Below are positions 15,793 to 24,850 of a DNA stretch of 64,000 nt, piece after piece; positions within the stretch are counted from its first letter, which is position 1, and each line of letters begins with the position of its first letter. Both the position numbers and the translations under genes were made by a program. The stretch is from Herbidospora cretacea (GTDB taxonomy: Bacteria; Actinomycetota; Actinomycetes; Streptosporangiales; Streptosporangiaceae). The stretch covers positions 310,001 to 374,000 of the forward strand of contig NZ_BBXG01000006.1 of the NCBI RefSeq assembly GCF_001570605.1, in the 5' to 3' direction. The notes beneath the pieces were generated by a model, which worked only from the letters and a program-made list of their open reading frames with translations, was not told the DNA's origin and ran no database searches.

Positions 15793-17795
15793 TGGCCACG
15801 ATGAGCAGGGCCGTCCGGCTCGCCGTCGCGGGCGGGTGCGCCGCCGCCGGGGCGCTGGTGGTCGGGATGGTCGCGGGCGGGGCCGCCACGCCGAGGGTCA
15901 TCCCGGGGCTGCCCGACGAGGGCACGCTCACCCGGTGGATGGTGCCGGTCTCCAAGCTGGGCATGGACGTCGCGGGGCTGCTCACCGTCGGGCTCCTCCT
16001 CATGGCCGCCGCGTTGCTGCCCTCGGACAAGGGCCTGCTCGGCAAGACGGCTCTCGGATACGTCAAGGCCGCCTCGTGGGCGTCGCTGTTCTGGGGCGGG
16101 GCCGCCGCGCTCAACCTGGTCTTCGGGCTGTCGCAGTCGCTCGGCCAGCCGGTCGGCGTCGTGCTCGAAGGCAACCAGCTCACCAGTTACGCCGGGCAGA
16201 CGCCGCAGGGCATCGCCCTGACGCTCGTCGTGCTGTTCTCGGTCTCGATCGCGCTGTTCGCGCGGGGGGCCATCACCGTCGGGGCGGCCGGCGGGCTGCT
16301 GGTGTTCTCGCTGGCCACGCTGCTGCCCCCGGCGCTGACCGGACACTCCTCCAGCTCACCCAACCACGGGCTGGCCACCACCTCGGTCGCCTTCCACCTG
16401 CTCTTCCTGGCCCTGTGGGTCGGCGGGCTCGGGCTGCTCTGCTACCACGCCCTGCGCGGGCACGACCGGCTCTCGCTCGCCGCCGACCGCTTCTCCCGGA
16501 TGGCCTTCTGGTGCTTCGTCGGGGTCGGACTGTCGGGGCTGGCGTCCGTCGCGGCCCGGATCACCTCGATCACCGTCCTGTTCACCTCGGCGTACGGGCT
16601 GCTGCTCCTCCTCAAGATCGCCGCCTACGCCGCGCTGGGGGCCGTCGGCTGGTGGCACCGCAAACGCACGCTGCCCGATCTGGCCGCCGGGCGGCCGATG
16701 GCATTCGTGAAGCTGGTGCTCGGCGAGATCATGCTCATGGCGGGGACCGTCGGCATCGCCGTCGCGCTGGCGCAGACCGCGCCGCCGCCGGTCGCGGACC
16801 TGCCCACCGACCGGGCGTTCGACCTGCTCGGCTACGTCATGCCGCCGCCGGTCTCGTTCACGAACCTGCTCACGCTCTGGTGGTTCGACCTCTTCTTCGC
16901 GGTGATCGCCGCGGTGCTCGCGGGCCTGTACGCCGCGGGGGTCGTCCGCCTCGTCCGGCGCGGTGACAAGTGGCCCCTCGGGCGGTCGATCGCGTGGGGC
17001 GTCGCCATCGTCATCCTCGTGCTGACCACCCAGAGCGGGGTCGCCCGCTACGCGCCGGTGCTGTTCAGCGTCCACATGACCGAGCACATGGTGCTCTCGA
17101 TGCTGGTGCCGATCTTCCTCGTGCTCGGCGCGCCCGTGACGCTGGCGCTGCGCGCGCTGAAGCCGGCCGCGCGCCGGGGCGACCGGGGGCCGCGCGAGTG
17201 GGTCACCGTCGTCCTGCACAGCCGGGTCGCCAAGTTCGTCGCCCATCCGGCGATCGCGACGGCGCTGTTCGTGGTGTCGACGTACGCGCTCTATTTCACC
17301 CCGCTGTTCGCCTCGGCCATGGAGGAGCACCTCGGGCACATCGCCATGTCGCTGCACTTCCTGCTGACCGGGACGCTGTTCTTCTGGGTGATCGTCGGGG
17401 TCGACCCCGCACCGAACAAGCTCCCCCATTTCGGGCGGCTGCTGCTGCTGTTCGTGACGATGCCGTTCCACGCGTTCTTCGCCATGGCCATCATGAGCAT
17501 GGGCAGCGTGCTGGCCTCCGACTGGTACGACCAGCTCGGCCGGACCTGGGGCGCGTCGTCGCTGTCCGACCAGAACACCGGCGGGGCCATCGCCTGGGGG
17601 TTCGGCGAGATCCCCACGCTGATCGTGCTGATCGCGCTGGCGATCCAGTGGTGGCGGGCCGACGAGCGGGTGGCCCGGCGGCACGACCGCAAGGCCGACC
17701 TGGTCGCGGCCCGTTCGGGCGGCTCGGGAGACACCGAGCTCGACCAGTACAACGACTATCTCGCGAAGCTCAACAAGCGTGATCAAAAGCGGTGA
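15792..17795 (+). CDS. CopD - CtaG fusion, copper import / cytochrome oxidase assembly membrane protein
   Basis: A 667-residue polytopic protein. The N-terminal about 380 residues are a CopD domain (many helices; GHSSSSPNHGLATTSVAFHLL and LWVGGLGLLCYHAL), and residues about 395-645 are a caa3-type CtaG domain (SVHMTEHMVLSMLVPIFLVLG, HIAMSLHFLLTGTLFFW, VTMPFHAFFAMAIMSMGSV). Both domains are rich in membrane His and Met that can move copper. CtaG helps insert copper into cytochrome c oxidase. The start overlaps the copC stop (TGATG). The 45-residue hydrophilic C-terminal tail is charged. Fusions of these two domains are known in actinobacteria. Confidence 0.9.
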   Translation: MATMSRAVRLAVAGGCAAAGALVVGMVAGGAATPRVIPGLPDEGTLTRWMVPVSKLGMDVAGLLTVGLLLMAAALLPSDKGLLGKTALGYVKAASWASLFWGGAAALNLVFGLSQSLGQPVGVVLEGNQLTSYAGQTPQGIALTLVVLFSVSIALFARGAITVGAAGGLLVFSLATLLPPALTGHSSSSPNHGLATTSVAFHLLFLALWVGGLGLLCYHALRGHDRLSLAADRFSRMAFWCFVGVGLSGLASVAARITSITVLFTSAYGLLLLLKIAAYAALGAVGWWHRKRTLPDLAAGRPMAFVKLVLGEIMLMAGTVGIAVALAQTAPPPVADLPTDRAFDLLGYVMPPPVSFTNLLTLWWFDLFFAVIAAVLAGLYAAGVVRLVRRGDKWPLGRSIAWGVAIVILVLTTQSGVARYAPVLFSVHMTEHMVLSMLVPIFLVLGAPVTLALRALKPAARRGDRGPREWVTVVLHSRVAKFVAHPAIATALFVVSTYALYFTPLFASAMEEHLGHIAMSLHFLLTGTLFFWVIVGVDPAPNKLPHFGRLLLLFVTMPFHAFFAMAIMSMGSVLASDWYDQLGRTWGASSLSDQNTGGAIAWGFGEIPTLIVLIALAIQWWRADERVARRHDRKADLVAARSGGSGDTELDQYNDYLAKLNKRDQKR

Positions 17796-17920
17796 AAGCT
17801 TGTCCGGCCGCGATTCCGGGCATCATCCTCCGGGGTTCGGCAAACCCTAAGCAAACGGCAACCGTTCCTTGAGTCTCACCCGTTAGCGTCGCCGGTGAAG
17901 ATCAGGGGAGTTGGAGAGCT

Positions 17921-18340
17921 TTGTCCGAAGAACTGCGGCTGCGCGAGGGCGCCGGGCTGAAGCCCGCCCTGCAGGAGTACCTGAGCGACTGGTCGGCCAG
18001 GACCGGCATCGCGGTCGAGACGTGGGCGCTGCCCGACGCGCCGCTGCCGTCCGCCGTCGTGCGGGCCGTCTACGCCGTGGTCGCCGAGGCCCTCACCAAC
18101 GTCGACCGGCACAGTGGGGCGCGCCACGTCGCGATCGCCGTCACGGTCGGGGCCACCGGCCTGCGCATGACGATCAGCGACGAGGGCGTCGGCTTCTCCG
18201 AGGGCACCACCGGGCGCGGCCTCGCCGCGATGAAGGCCAACTTCGTCGAGATCGGCGGCACGCTGTCGATCAACAGCGTCCTCGGCTCGGGGACGACGCT
18301 GAGCGGGGTCGTCCCCAAGCGGGCGCTCAGGGGAGCGTGA
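17921..18340 (+). CDS. Orphan histidine-kinase-like ATPase domain protein
   Basis: A 139-residue protein made almost entirely of a HATPase_c domain of the NarX/LiaS family: N-box [16 protein letters not shown]1 box DEGVGF, and G2-like [18 protein letters not shown], ending [11 protein letters not shown]. There is no membrane part, no sensor domain and no phosphoacceptor His box, so it cannot be a full kinase. It starts at a TTG with GGAG upstream. It may be a remnant of a kinase, or act with another protein as anti-sigma-type or ATP-binding regulator. No response regulator gene is next to it; neighbours are the CopD-CtaG gene and convergent map. Confidence 0.75.
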   Translation: MSEELRLREGAGLKPALQEYLSDWSARTGIAVETWALPDAPLPSAVVRAVYAVVAEALTNVDRHSGARHVAIAVTVGATGLRMTISDEGVGFSEGTTGRGLAAMKANFVEIGGTLSINSVLGSGTTLSGVVPKRALRGA

Positions 18341-19175
18341 GGATCTCCACGCCCGAGTCGGTCACCAGCACGGTGTGCTCGAACTGGGCGGTGCGCTTGC
18401 GGTCCTTGGTGACGGCGGTCCAGCCGTCGGCCCAGATGTCGTAGTCGATCGTGCCGAGGGTCAGCATCGGCTCGATGGTGAACGTCATGCCCGGCACCAG
18501 CGTGACCGCCAGGGACGGGTCGTCGTAGTGGGGGACGATCAGGCCGCTGTGGAACGAGTGGGCGATGCCGTGGCCGGTGAAGTCGCGGACCACGCCGTAG
18601 CCGAACCTCTTGGCGTAGGCCTCGATCACGCGGCCGACGATGTTGAGCTGACGGCCGGGGGCGACCGCCTTGATCGCGCGGTGGGTGGCCTCGCGGGTGC
18701 GCTCGACGAGCAGGCGCGACTCCTCGTCGACGTTCCCCACCAGGAAGGTCGCGTCGGTGTCGCCGTGGACGCCGCCGATGTAGGCGGTGATGTCGATGTT
18801 GACGATGTCGCCGTCGTTCAGGACCGTGTCGTCGGGGATGCCGTGGCAGATGACCTCGTTGATCGAGGTGCAGAGCGACTTGGGGTAGCCGCGGTAGCCC
18901 AGGGTCGAGGGGTAGGCGTCGTGGTCGAGCAGGAACTCGTGGCCGATCCGGTCGAGCTCGTCGGTGGACACCCCAGGCGCGCAGTGCTTGCCGACCTCTT
19001 CCAGCGCCTGGGCGGCGATCCGCCCGGCGATGCGCATCTTCTCGATCGTCTCCGGGGTCTGCACGTCTGACGCGCCGCGTTTCGGCTCCCTTTTCCCCAC
19101 GTATTCCGGACGCTCGATGTGCGCGGGAACCTTGCGGGTGGGCGAGATCCGCCCGGGCCGGAGCAGTGTCGTCAT
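18327..19175 (-). CDS. map: Type I methionine aminopeptidase
   Basis: A 282-residue enzyme that removes the initiator Met from new proteins. The five metal ligands are visible: two Asp in [19 protein letters not shown], His in [11 protein letters not shown], Glu in FTIEPML and Glu in AQFEHTV. Residues about 1-35 form the extension ([23 protein letters not shown]) seen in actinobacterial MetAPs. The ATG at 19175 is preceded 7 bases upstream by TAGACT, a good -10 element, so translation may start on a leaderless mRNA. It converges with the HATPase gene, the two overlapping by 14 bases at their 3' ends. Confidence 0.93.
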   Translation of the reverse strand: MTTLLRPGRISPTRKVPAHIERPEYVGKREPKRGASDVQTPETIEKMRIAGRIAAQALEEVGKHCAPGVSTDELDRIGHEFLLDHDAYPSTLGYRGYPKSLCTSINEVICHGIPDDTVLNDGDIVNIDITAYIGGVHGDTDATFLVGNVDEESRLLVERTREATHRAIKAVAPGRQLNIVGRVIEAYAKRFGYGVVRDFTGHGIAHSFHSGLIVPHYDDPSLAVTLVPGMTFTIEPMLTLGTIDYDIWADGWTAVTKDRKRTAQFEHTVLVTDSGVEILTLP

Positions 19176-19182
19176 GCGCGCA

Positions 19183-19188
19183 AGTCTA
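19183..19188 (-). promoter_or_regulatory. -10 element (TAGACT) of map
   Basis: TAGACT ends 7 bases before the ATG of map. With transcription starting at or next to the A of ATG, the message would be leaderless, as is common in actinomycetes. Confidence 0.4.
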
Positions 19189-19209
19189 TGTGCGCGCGGA
19201 CGGGGCAAG

Positions 19210-19407
19210 ATGGCCGTTGTGAGCGAGCAAAGCGGACACTGGTGGTTCTGTCTCAAGCACATGCGCGTCGAGGGTGACCAGGGTTGCCCCAACAAGGACC
19301 GCATGGGCCCCTACGACACCGAGGCCGAGGCGTCCAACGCGCTGGCGACGGCCTCGGCCCGCAACAAGTCCTGGAAGGACCAGGACAAGGACTGGGACGG
19401 CGACTAG
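19210..19407 (+). CDS. Small conserved hypothetical protein
   Basis: A 65-residue protein ([32 protein letters not shown]..., then an acidic/basic helix ending [13 protein letters not shown]). The pattern WWFCLKH - GC - [16 protein letters not shown] looks like a conserved small actinomycete family with two Cys near His, but I do not know a function; the second half resembles the start of a SPOR-like fold. The ATG at 19210 has GGGG upstream; a GTG at 19219 is the alternative start. Codon bias is that of a real gene. It reads away from map. Confidence 0.7.
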   Translation: MAVVSEQSGHWWFCLKHMRVEGDQGCPNKDRMGPYDTEAEASNALATASARNKSWKDQDKDWDGD

Positions 19408-19424
19408 CCCTTTTCAAGGATCGC

Positions 19425-19539
19425 AAGCCTTCTTCTCCGTCACGGCTCCGCCTGCCCTGGCCCCGACCGCCGTCCGTGAGCCGCGTCGTTCCCGGCGCCC
19501 ACCGGCCGCGCCTCGCGACGCCGTGACGGAGGAAGGCTT
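19425..19539 (-). repeat. Dispersed convergent-gap repeat, copy A
   Basis: On the minus strand this copy contains GACGGCG-like start, GCGGCCGGT, GCGCCGGG, and the conserved right end GGCAGGCGGAGCCGT followed by GACGGAGAAGAAGG. It shares these blocks in the same order with copies at 28488 and 44727. Here the two ends also form a long imperfect stem (AAGCCTTC...CTCCGTCACGGC against its complement), so it may act as a two-way terminator between the small gene and the convergent hydrolase. Confidence 0.7.
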
Positions 19540-20168
19540 CACAGCACCGCGTACGCCCTGACGGGGAAGGTGCCCATGCCGACGACCAGCGGCGGTGCCG
19601 CGTGGAAGCGGAAGCCCGACGACGGGAGCGCCCCCAGGTTGGTGAGGTGCTCCACGATCGGGACGCCCGCGGCCAGCAGGGTCGTGTGGGCGGGGCGCTC
19701 GCCCTTCGGGGGCGTGGCGTCGATGTTGAGCGAGTCGATGCCGACCAGGACGGCGCCCCGCTCGACCAGCGCGGCGGCGGTCTCGCCGGTGATCGACGGG
19801 TGGCCGGTGAAGTAGGCGTCGGTGCCCCAGTGGGTGTCCCAGCCGGTGTGGAACAGCACGGCCTTCCCGGTGACGTCGAGGTCGCCCGGCAGTTCGGTGC
19901 CCTTGACGACGACGCCCTCCAGGTTCGCCAGCTTCTCCAGCGGCAGGCCCGACAGGTCGGCGCCGTCGGCGAAGCGGTGGCTGGGGCTGTCGAGGTAGGT
20001 CCCGGTGTTGGCCGCCATGGTGATGGTCCCGATGAAGAACTCGGTGCCCTCGGCGTAGATCTCGCGGGAGGCCTCCCGGCTGAGGTGCACGCCGAGGACC
20101 GGGCCGGGGATGCCCGGATAGGTGATCATGCCCTCGGTGATCGGGTGGCTGAGGTCGATGAGGGTCAT
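19539..20168 (-). CDS. Cyclase family protein (kynurenine formamidase-like hydrolase)
   Basis: A 209-residue metal hydrolase of the cyclase family. Signature blocks are DLSHPITEGMITYPG, the metal site HxGTHxD-like NTGTYLDSPSHRF, and FHTGWDTHWGT / GIDSLNIDATP. In the first motif the usual His-x-Gly-Thr-His-x-Asp reads AANTGTYLDSPSH, so two ligands are altered; the subgroup with that change is common, but the activity is uncertain. The ATG at 20168 overlaps the stop of the upstream membrane-protein gene (ATGA). Probably regulated by the divergent LysR protein. Confidence 0.85.
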   Translation of the reverse strand: MTLIDLSHPITEGMITYPGIPGPVLGVHLSREASREIYAEGTEFFIGTITMAANTGTYLDSPSHRFADGADLSGLPLEKLANLEGVVVKGTELPGDLDVTGKAVLFHTGWDTHWGTDAYFTGHPSITGETAAALVERGAVLVGIDSLNIDATPPKGERPAHTTLLAAGVPIVEHLTNLGALPSSGFRFHAAPPLVVGMGTFPVRAYAVL

Positions 20169-20422
20169 GGTCTCCGGGCTGCCTTTCTCGCGACGAAACG
20201 GCCGACGGTGAGGACGCCGATGGCGGTCCACACGATATTGAGGATCGCCGACGGCCAGGCGCCGTGATATCCGCTGTTGACCGCCAGGGCGAGCGCGCCG
20301 CCGAGATTGATGGCCTGATAAGCGAGGCTGTCACCGGTCATTCGGGCGGTGGAGACGAGGCCGTAGGCGATGAGCAGGGCGATCGCGCCGAGTGTGCCGA
20401 TCACCGTGATGAACGTAGACAT
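20165..20422 (-). CDS. CBU_0592 family small membrane protein
   Basis: An 85-residue protein with about three membrane segments (residues about 3-24, 34-51 and 54-76) and the family pattern YGLVSTARMTGDSLAYQAINLGGALALAVNSGYHGAWPSAILN, seen in CBU_0592 proteins. Its function is unknown. It is the first gene of a leftward two-gene operon, coupled by ATGA to the cyclase-family hydrolase; the membrane protein could serve transport of its substrate or product. The LysR gene lies divergent, 76 bases upstream. Confidence 0.8.
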   Translation of the reverse strand: MSTFITVIGTLGAIALLIAYGLVSTARMTGDSLAYQAINLGGALALAVNSGYHGAWPSAILNIVWTAIGVLTVGRFVARKAARRP

Positions 20423-20428
20423 TTGCCC

Positions 20429-20489
20429 CTTATGTTCGCGGTATGTCTATTTGAAGGGCAAGTGAAGATAACTTAAGCCCAGACATAAG
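20429..20489. promoter_or_regulatory. Divergent LysR/CBU_0592 control region with dispersed inverted repeat
   Basis: CTTATGT (20429-20435) and ACATAAG (20483-20489) are exact inverted repeats at the two ends of the gap, with AT-rich sequence between them. The arrangement fits recognition and activation sites of a LysR regulator. Confidence 0.4.
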
Positions 20490-20498
20490 GTGTGCTTC

Positions 20499-21449
20499 AT
20501 GGAAATCGACCCGCGACGGTTGCGGATCCTCCACGAGGTCGCCCGCCGTGGTGGCGTGATGAAGGCCGCCGAAGCGCTTCACCTCACCCCCTCGGCCGTC
20601 TCCCAGCAACTGGCCCAGCTCGAACGCGAGGTCGGCCTGCCCCTGCTCGACCGCTCCCAGCGCCGCATCTCGCTGACCCCGGCGGGGCGGGTGCTGTCGG
20701 CGTACGGCGAACGCATCGAGGAGCAGCTCACCGAGGCCCGGAGCGAGCTCAACCGCTTCACCGAAGGCCTGTCGGGCCCCGTCACGATCGCGGCGTTCCC
20801 GACGGTGATCCGGCACCTGCTGGTGCCCGCGCTCCGGGTGCTCGCCGAGCGCCACCCCCGGATCGTGCCGGTGATCCACGAGGTGTACGGCAGCGACGCT
20901 CTCCAGGAACTCCGCCTGGGCGCCGTGGATCTCGTGGTGACCGAGCGCGACATGAGCACGCCCGCGCCGTCGCTGCCGTCCATGACCCGCCACCGGCTCT
21001 ACGACGACGAATACCGGATCGTGGCGCCGCCCACCCTGGAGCGCGTCCCCGCCGACGTGAGCGAGCTGGCCGAGCTGCCGTGGGTGGCCGGGGTGTCCTT
21101 CCAGGCGTGCGGGGCCGCTCTGGAGCGGCTGAGCCAGCTCCACGGGTTCGAGCCCCGGCGCACCCACGTCATCTCCGAGTTCCCGCCCGTGCTCAGCCTG
21201 GTCGCGGCCGGCCACGGGGTGGCGATCGTGCCCTCGCTGGCGCTGCTGGACTTCCCCCGGGGCGAGGTCGTGGTGACCGGGATCCACGGGGTCGGGTCCC
21301 GGCGGATCGAGGCGCTGACGCGGGTCAGCCGGACCCGCTCGGGCGAGCCCGACCCGGTCCAGGCGGTGGTCATCGAGGTGCTGCGCGAGGCGGCGGAGGA
21401 ACTGACCGAGCGGGTGGCTGTCCTCAGCGCCTCACTGGAGGCCCACTGA
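20499..21449 (+). CDS. LysR family transcriptional regulator
   Basis: A 316-residue LysR protein: N-terminal winged helix-turn-helix (about 1-60; MKAAEALHLTPSAVSQQLAQLEREVGLPLLDRS), linker helix, and a type 2 periplasmic-binding-like effector domain (about 90-295, GPVTIAAFPTVIRHLLVPAL). The ATG at 20499 has AAGG upstream. It is divergent from the CBU_0592/cyclase-family operon and most likely controls that operon and itself through the intervening 76 bp. The ligand is unknown. Confidence 0.92.
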   Translation: MEIDPRRLRILHEVARRGGVMKAAEALHLTPSAVSQQLAQLEREVGLPLLDRSQRRISLTPAGRVLSAYGERIEEQLTEARSELNRFTEGLSGPVTIAAFPTVIRHLLVPALRVLAERHPRIVPVIHEVYGSDALQELRLGAVDLVVTERDMSTPAPSLPSMTRHRLYDDEYRIVAPPTLERVPADVSELAELPWVAGVSFQACGAALERLSQLHGFEPRRTHVISEFPPVLSLVAAGHGVAIVPSLALLDFPRGEVVVTGIHGVGSRRIEALTRVSRTRSGEPDPVQAVVIEVLREAAEELTERVAVLSASLEAH

Positions 21450-21491
21450 CGCGCCGGGGAGGAAGGCGCTCCAGGCCGGGCCTGCTCGCGC

Positions 21492-22070
21492 TCAATCCGG
21501 CACGCGCGGGCCGCTGATCCTGTCCGCCAGCCGGGCTAAGCGTTCCCTCAGGCCCTTCCGGGGCACCTCACCCGCCGCCATGCTCACCAGGTGCTGCGCG
21601 CCGTCGAAGGTCAGGGGGGCGGTCAGGCGGGGGACCGCGAAAGCGTCGTGGGCCAGGGACGCGAGCTCCGGGTCGCCGCCGTCGATGGCGAGGATGGTGG
21701 CTCCCGTCTTCCGGGCGTCGCTGACCCGCTCCAGGAGCGGGACCGGGGCCTCGGTCTCCGAGACGACCACGAGGGTCTCGCCCCGGCGGGCCTCCAGCAG
21801 GCGGTCGACGCCTATGCGCAGGTGCGGGGGAGCGGACAGGTCGGGCGACCAGCGGACCAGCGTCGGGGTCAGCTGGGGCAGGCCCGACAGGCGGGCCTCG
21901 TCGGCCAGGTGGGCGGTCAGGTGCCACGGCTCGTCGTCGGGGGTGCCGGCGATCAGCAGGCCGCCGGGGGAGCGGGTGGTGCGCATCGCCCGGCCGAGGG
22001 CGCGGGCCCGGTCTGGCCATTCGGTGGAGTCGAGGGCCTCGCGGAGGAGGCTGACCGCTTCGGCGTCCAT
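21492..22070 (-). CDS. Conserved hypothetical protein, SIS-like fold suspected
   Basis: A 192-residue protein. The pattern alternating strand and helix (GGLLIAGTPDDEPWHLTAHLADEARL, TLVVVSETEAPVPLLERVSDARKTGATILAIDGGD, SLAHDAFAVP) resembles a sugar isomerase (SIS) fold, in which the Ser-x-Ser/Thr turn after a strand binds phosphosugar; here the second strand ends VVVSETEAP. I do not recognise the family with confidence. The ATG at 22070 was preferred over an upstream GTG-rich extension of low quality. No membrane segment. It converges with the LysR gene and is divergent from the lipase. Confidence 0.65.
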   Translation of the reverse strand: MDAEAVSLLREALDSTEWPDRARALGRAMRTTRSPGGLLIAGTPDDEPWHLTAHLADEARLSGLPQLTPTLVRWSPDLSAPPHLRIGVDRLLEARRGETLVVVSETEAPVPLLERVSDARKTGATILAIDGGDPELASLAHDAFAVPRLTAPLTFDGAQHLVSMAAGEVPRKGLRERLARLADRISGPRVPD

Positions 22071-22235
22071 GGCGCCATCGTGCCCCAGGCGTCGGGGACG
22101 CATCCGGCGCTTCGGTTTTTCCGCTCCCGGACAATTCGCCTGACTCGGTACTTGACTCGCGTCTACTCGCGGGTAACCATCGGCTCACGGCGCCGTCCCC
22201 CGAGAAGTGATCCCTCCGAAGGGCGGCTTGTCCCC

Positions 22236-23393
22236 ATGCGTCTTCGAGTCCGTGCCACCGTGCTCGCGATCGCAGGCCTCCTGCTCCCTGCCCTCCTCCC
22301 GATGGCTGTGCCGTCCGTCGCCCGCGCCGCCGCGCCGGGTGACGTCGTGGAGGCCACCCCGACCACCGTCTACCTCGCCCCCGGCAGGCTGCTGGAGGTC
22401 CCGGCCAACGCCTGGCGCCTGCGGTACCGGTCGACCTCGGCCGTCGGCGCGGCGAACGTCGTCTCCGGCACGCTGCTCGTCCCCAAGTCCGGGTACATCG
22501 GCAAACGACCCGTCGTCGGGTACGCCGTCGGCACCCACGGGCTCGGCGACCAGTGCGCACCCAGCGCCGCCATGGCGCGCGGCACCGAACTCGAACTCGC
22601 CTTCGTCAGCCTGATGCTGCTCAAGGGCTGGGCCGTGGCGGTCACCGACTACGAAGGGCTGGGGACGCCGGGAGACCACACGTACATGGCCGGGAAGTCC
22701 CAGGCCCACGCGGTGCTCGACTCGATCCGCGCCGCGACCCGGGTGCCCGGGGCCGGGCTGTCGTCGGGCGGGCCGGTCGCGGTCATGGGCTACTCGCAGG
22801 GCGGCTCGTCGGCCGGGTGGGCGGCCCAGCTCCAGCCCTCCTACGCCCCGGAGCTCAAACTGCGCGGGGTGGCGGCGGGCGGCGTGCCTGCGGATCTGAA
22901 GAAGGTCGCCGAGAACCTCGACGGCGGCGGCGACTTCGGGCTGTCGGCGGCGGCCGGCCTCGGGTTCGACGCGGCCTACCCCGAACTGCGGCTCCGCGAC
23001 TACCTGACGCCCGAGGGCGCCGCGCTGTTCGCCGACGCCCGCGACGACTGCGTCGACGAGCTGCGCGACAAGCTCGCCGGGCGCACCCTTGCCGAGCTCA
23101 CCACCCAGGACGTCATGAACCGCCCCGACTGGACCGCCCGGCTCCAGGAGAACCGCCTCGGCGCGACCAGGCCGGGCGTGCCCGTGTTCGTCTGGCACGG
23201 CACCGGCGACGAGATCATCCCGATCGGCGTCAGCCGGACCCTGCGCTCCGAGTGGTGCGCCAAGGGCGGCACGGTGACCTGGACCAGCGTCCCGGCGCCC
23301 AGCCACGTGCTCGGCGCGGTCGAGGGCGGCCCGCTGGCCGTCGCCTGGCTGGCCGGGCGGATGCTGGGGCTGCCCGCCTTCGGGAACTGCTGA
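22236..23393 (+). CDS. Secreted triacylglycerol lipase family protein
   Basis: A 385-residue secreted alpha/beta hydrolase of the secretory lipase (LIP) family. The signal peptide spans about 1-32 (RVRATVLAIAGLLLPALLP, cleaved near ARA). Catalytic parts: nucleophile Ser in AVMGYSQGGSS, acid in VWHGTGDEIIPI, and His in APSHVLGAV. Four or more Cys in the mature part (DQCAPS, DDCVDE, EWCAKGG, FGNC) fit extracellular disulfides. The nearest upstream same-strand gene ends before 21450, so it has its own promoter. Function: hydrolysis of esters or lipids outside the cell. Confidence 0.88.
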   Translation: MRLRVRATVLAIAGLLLPALLPMAVPSVARAAAPGDVVEATPTTVYLAPGRLLEVPANAWRLRYRSTSAVGAANVVSGTLLVPKSGYIGKRPVVGYAVGTHGLGDQCAPSAAMARGTELELAFVSLMLLKGWAVAVTDYEGLGTPGDHTYMAGKSQAHAVLDSIRAATRVPGAGLSSGGPVAVMGYSQGGSSAGWAAQLQPSYAPELKLRGVAAGGVPADLKKVAENLDGGGDFGLSAAAGLGFDAAYPELRLRDYLTPEGAALFADARDDCVDELRDKLAGRTLAELTTQDVMNRPDWTARLQENRLGATRPGVPVFVWHGTGDEIIPIGVSRTLRSEWCAKGGTVTWTSVPAPSHVLGAVEGGPLAVAWLAGRMLGLPAFGNC

Positions 23394-23429
23394 GGTCGGG
23401 CGGGTGTTGTCCCTGGCATGATCGAAGCC

Positions 23430-24092
23430 ATGTCCGACCAACTTGAGAATGTGACGATCGCGATCCTCGGCGGAACCGGCGACCAGGGCAACGGCCTGGC
23501 CCGCCGGTTCGCCCTGGCGGGGCACCGCGTGCTCATCGGCTCCCGCAGCGCCGAGCGCGCCCAGGCCGCCGCCGAGGCGCTGGCCGACGCGGGCCGCGTC
23601 GAGGGCGGCGCCAACGCCGACGTCGCCGCCGCCGCCGACCTGGTGATCGTCGCGGTCCCGTGGGACGGCCACAAGGACCTGCTCACCGGCCTGCGCGAGG
23701 TGCTGGCGGGGAAGATCGTGGTCGACTGCGTCAACCCGCTGGGGTTCGACAAGCAGGGCGCCTTCGCCCTGCCGGTCGAGGAGGGCAGCGCGGTCCAGCA
23801 GGCGGCGGCGGTGCTGCCGGACAGCCGCGTGGTCGGGGCCTTCCACCACGTGTCGGCCAAGCTGCTGCTCGACCCCGCGGTCGAGGCGATCGACCTCGAC
23901 GTGCTGGTCCTGGGCGACGACCGCGAGGCGACCGAGCTGGTCCAGGCGCTGGCGGCGCGGATCCCGGGCGTCCGCGGCGTGTACGGCGGCCGGCTGCGCA
24001 ACGCCCACCAGGTCGAGGCGTTCACGGCCAACCTGGTGGCGATCAACCGCCGCTACAAGGCCCACGCGGGCATCCGGGTCACCGACGTCTGA
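23430..24092 (+). CDS. npdG: NADPH-dependent F420 reductase
   Basis: A 220-residue enzyme passing hydride between NADPH and cofactor F420. The N-terminal NADP site is GGTGDQGNGLARRFALAGHRVLIGSRS; downstream VIVAVPWDGHKDLL, VVDCVNPLGF, VVGAFHHVSAKLL and GRLRNAHQVEAFTANLVAINRRYKAHAGI are hallmarks of the F420:NADP oxidoreductase family, and the length is typical. The ATG at 23430 was chosen over one 12 bases upstream because family members begin close to the first beta strand. No other F420 gene is nearby. Confidence 0.9.
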   Translation: MSDQLENVTIAILGGTGDQGNGLARRFALAGHRVLIGSRSAERAQAAAEALADAGRVEGGANADVAAAADLVIVAVPWDGHKDLLTGLREVLAGKIVVDCVNPLGFDKQGAFALPVEEGSAVQQAAAVLPDSRVVGAFHHVSAKLLLDPAVEAIDLDVLVLGDDREATELVQALAARIPGVRGVYGGRLRNAHQVEAFTANLVAINRRYKAHAGIRVTDV

Positions 24093-24108
24093 CCGTCAGC
24101 TCACCGGG

Positions 24109-24786
24109 TCAGCTCACGGAGATCAGCCAGTCGGCGACCGCACCCGGCGCGACCACCTGGTGCAGGTGGTCGCCGGGGATGCGGGTCACCGGCCAGCCCC
24201 GCTCGTCGGCCTCCTTGGCCGTGCGCTCGTAGGGGTCGCTGAACCACAGGTACGCGCCCCGCACCCGGTCCCACGTGTGCGGGACCGGGATGTGCTGGCT
24301 GTAGTAGAGCAGCGGGAGGCGCGGCTGCTCGGCCACGATCTCGTCCCGGGTCCGCCGGTCGGGGACCAGGGCGGACACCATCTCCTCGGGCCACCAGTCG
24401 GTCCAGCGGGGGAGCAGCCCGTTCTCGTCGGCCATCGCGCCCAGGAACGTCAGATGGTCCGACTCCGCGGCCGGGATCGACCCCCGCCGGGGCGGCAGCG
24501 CCGCGTCCACGAACAGGACCGCCGTCACCTGGCCGCGCAGGCGTTCGGCCACCAGCGGCACGTAGAGCCCGGCGTTGCTGTGGGCGACGACCACCACCGG
24601 TCCGTCGGGTGCGGCCATGGACACCTGGTCGACCACGCGGGGCCAGTAGGGCGGGGGGCCGCTCGTCACCTCGGTCAGGGTGGGGACGACGGCGCGGCGG
24701 CGGCGGGCGCGGAGTTCGGCCGCCACCGGGTTCCACGTGGACGGGCCGACCGAGGGGCTGTGCACGAGGAGGAAGGTGGCGTCCAT
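24109..24786 (-). CDS. Alpha/beta hydrolase
   Basis: A 225-residue cytosolic hydrolase of the alpha/beta fold. Visible parts are the N-terminal strand and oxyanion turn (TFLLVHSPSVGPSTW), the nucleophile elbow VVVAHSNAGLYVP (Ser), and the C-terminal His in IPGDHLHQVVAP. The first loop has HSPS in place of the usual HGxG. The ATG at 24786 is preceded by GGAG; an ATG at 24798 would add four residues. It converges with npdG, the two 3' ends 16 bases apart. Substrate unknown. Confidence 0.82.
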   Translation of the reverse strand: MDATFLLVHSPSVGPSTWNPVAAELRARRRRAVVPTLTEVTSGPPPYWPRVVDQVSMAAPDGPVVVVAHSNAGLYVPLVAERLRGQVTAVLFVDAALPPRRGSIPAAESDHLTFLGAMADENGLLPRWTDWWPEEMVSALVPDRRTRDEIVAEQPRLPLLYYSQHIPVPHTWDRVRGAYLWFSDPYERTAKEADERGWPVTRIPGDHLHQVVAPGAVADWLISVS

Positions 24787-24850
24787 GGGCTCCAGCATTC
24801 ACCCGCCGTGTGGATTTTGGGTGGCTTGTCCGCTGCCCGTGAACAATCTT

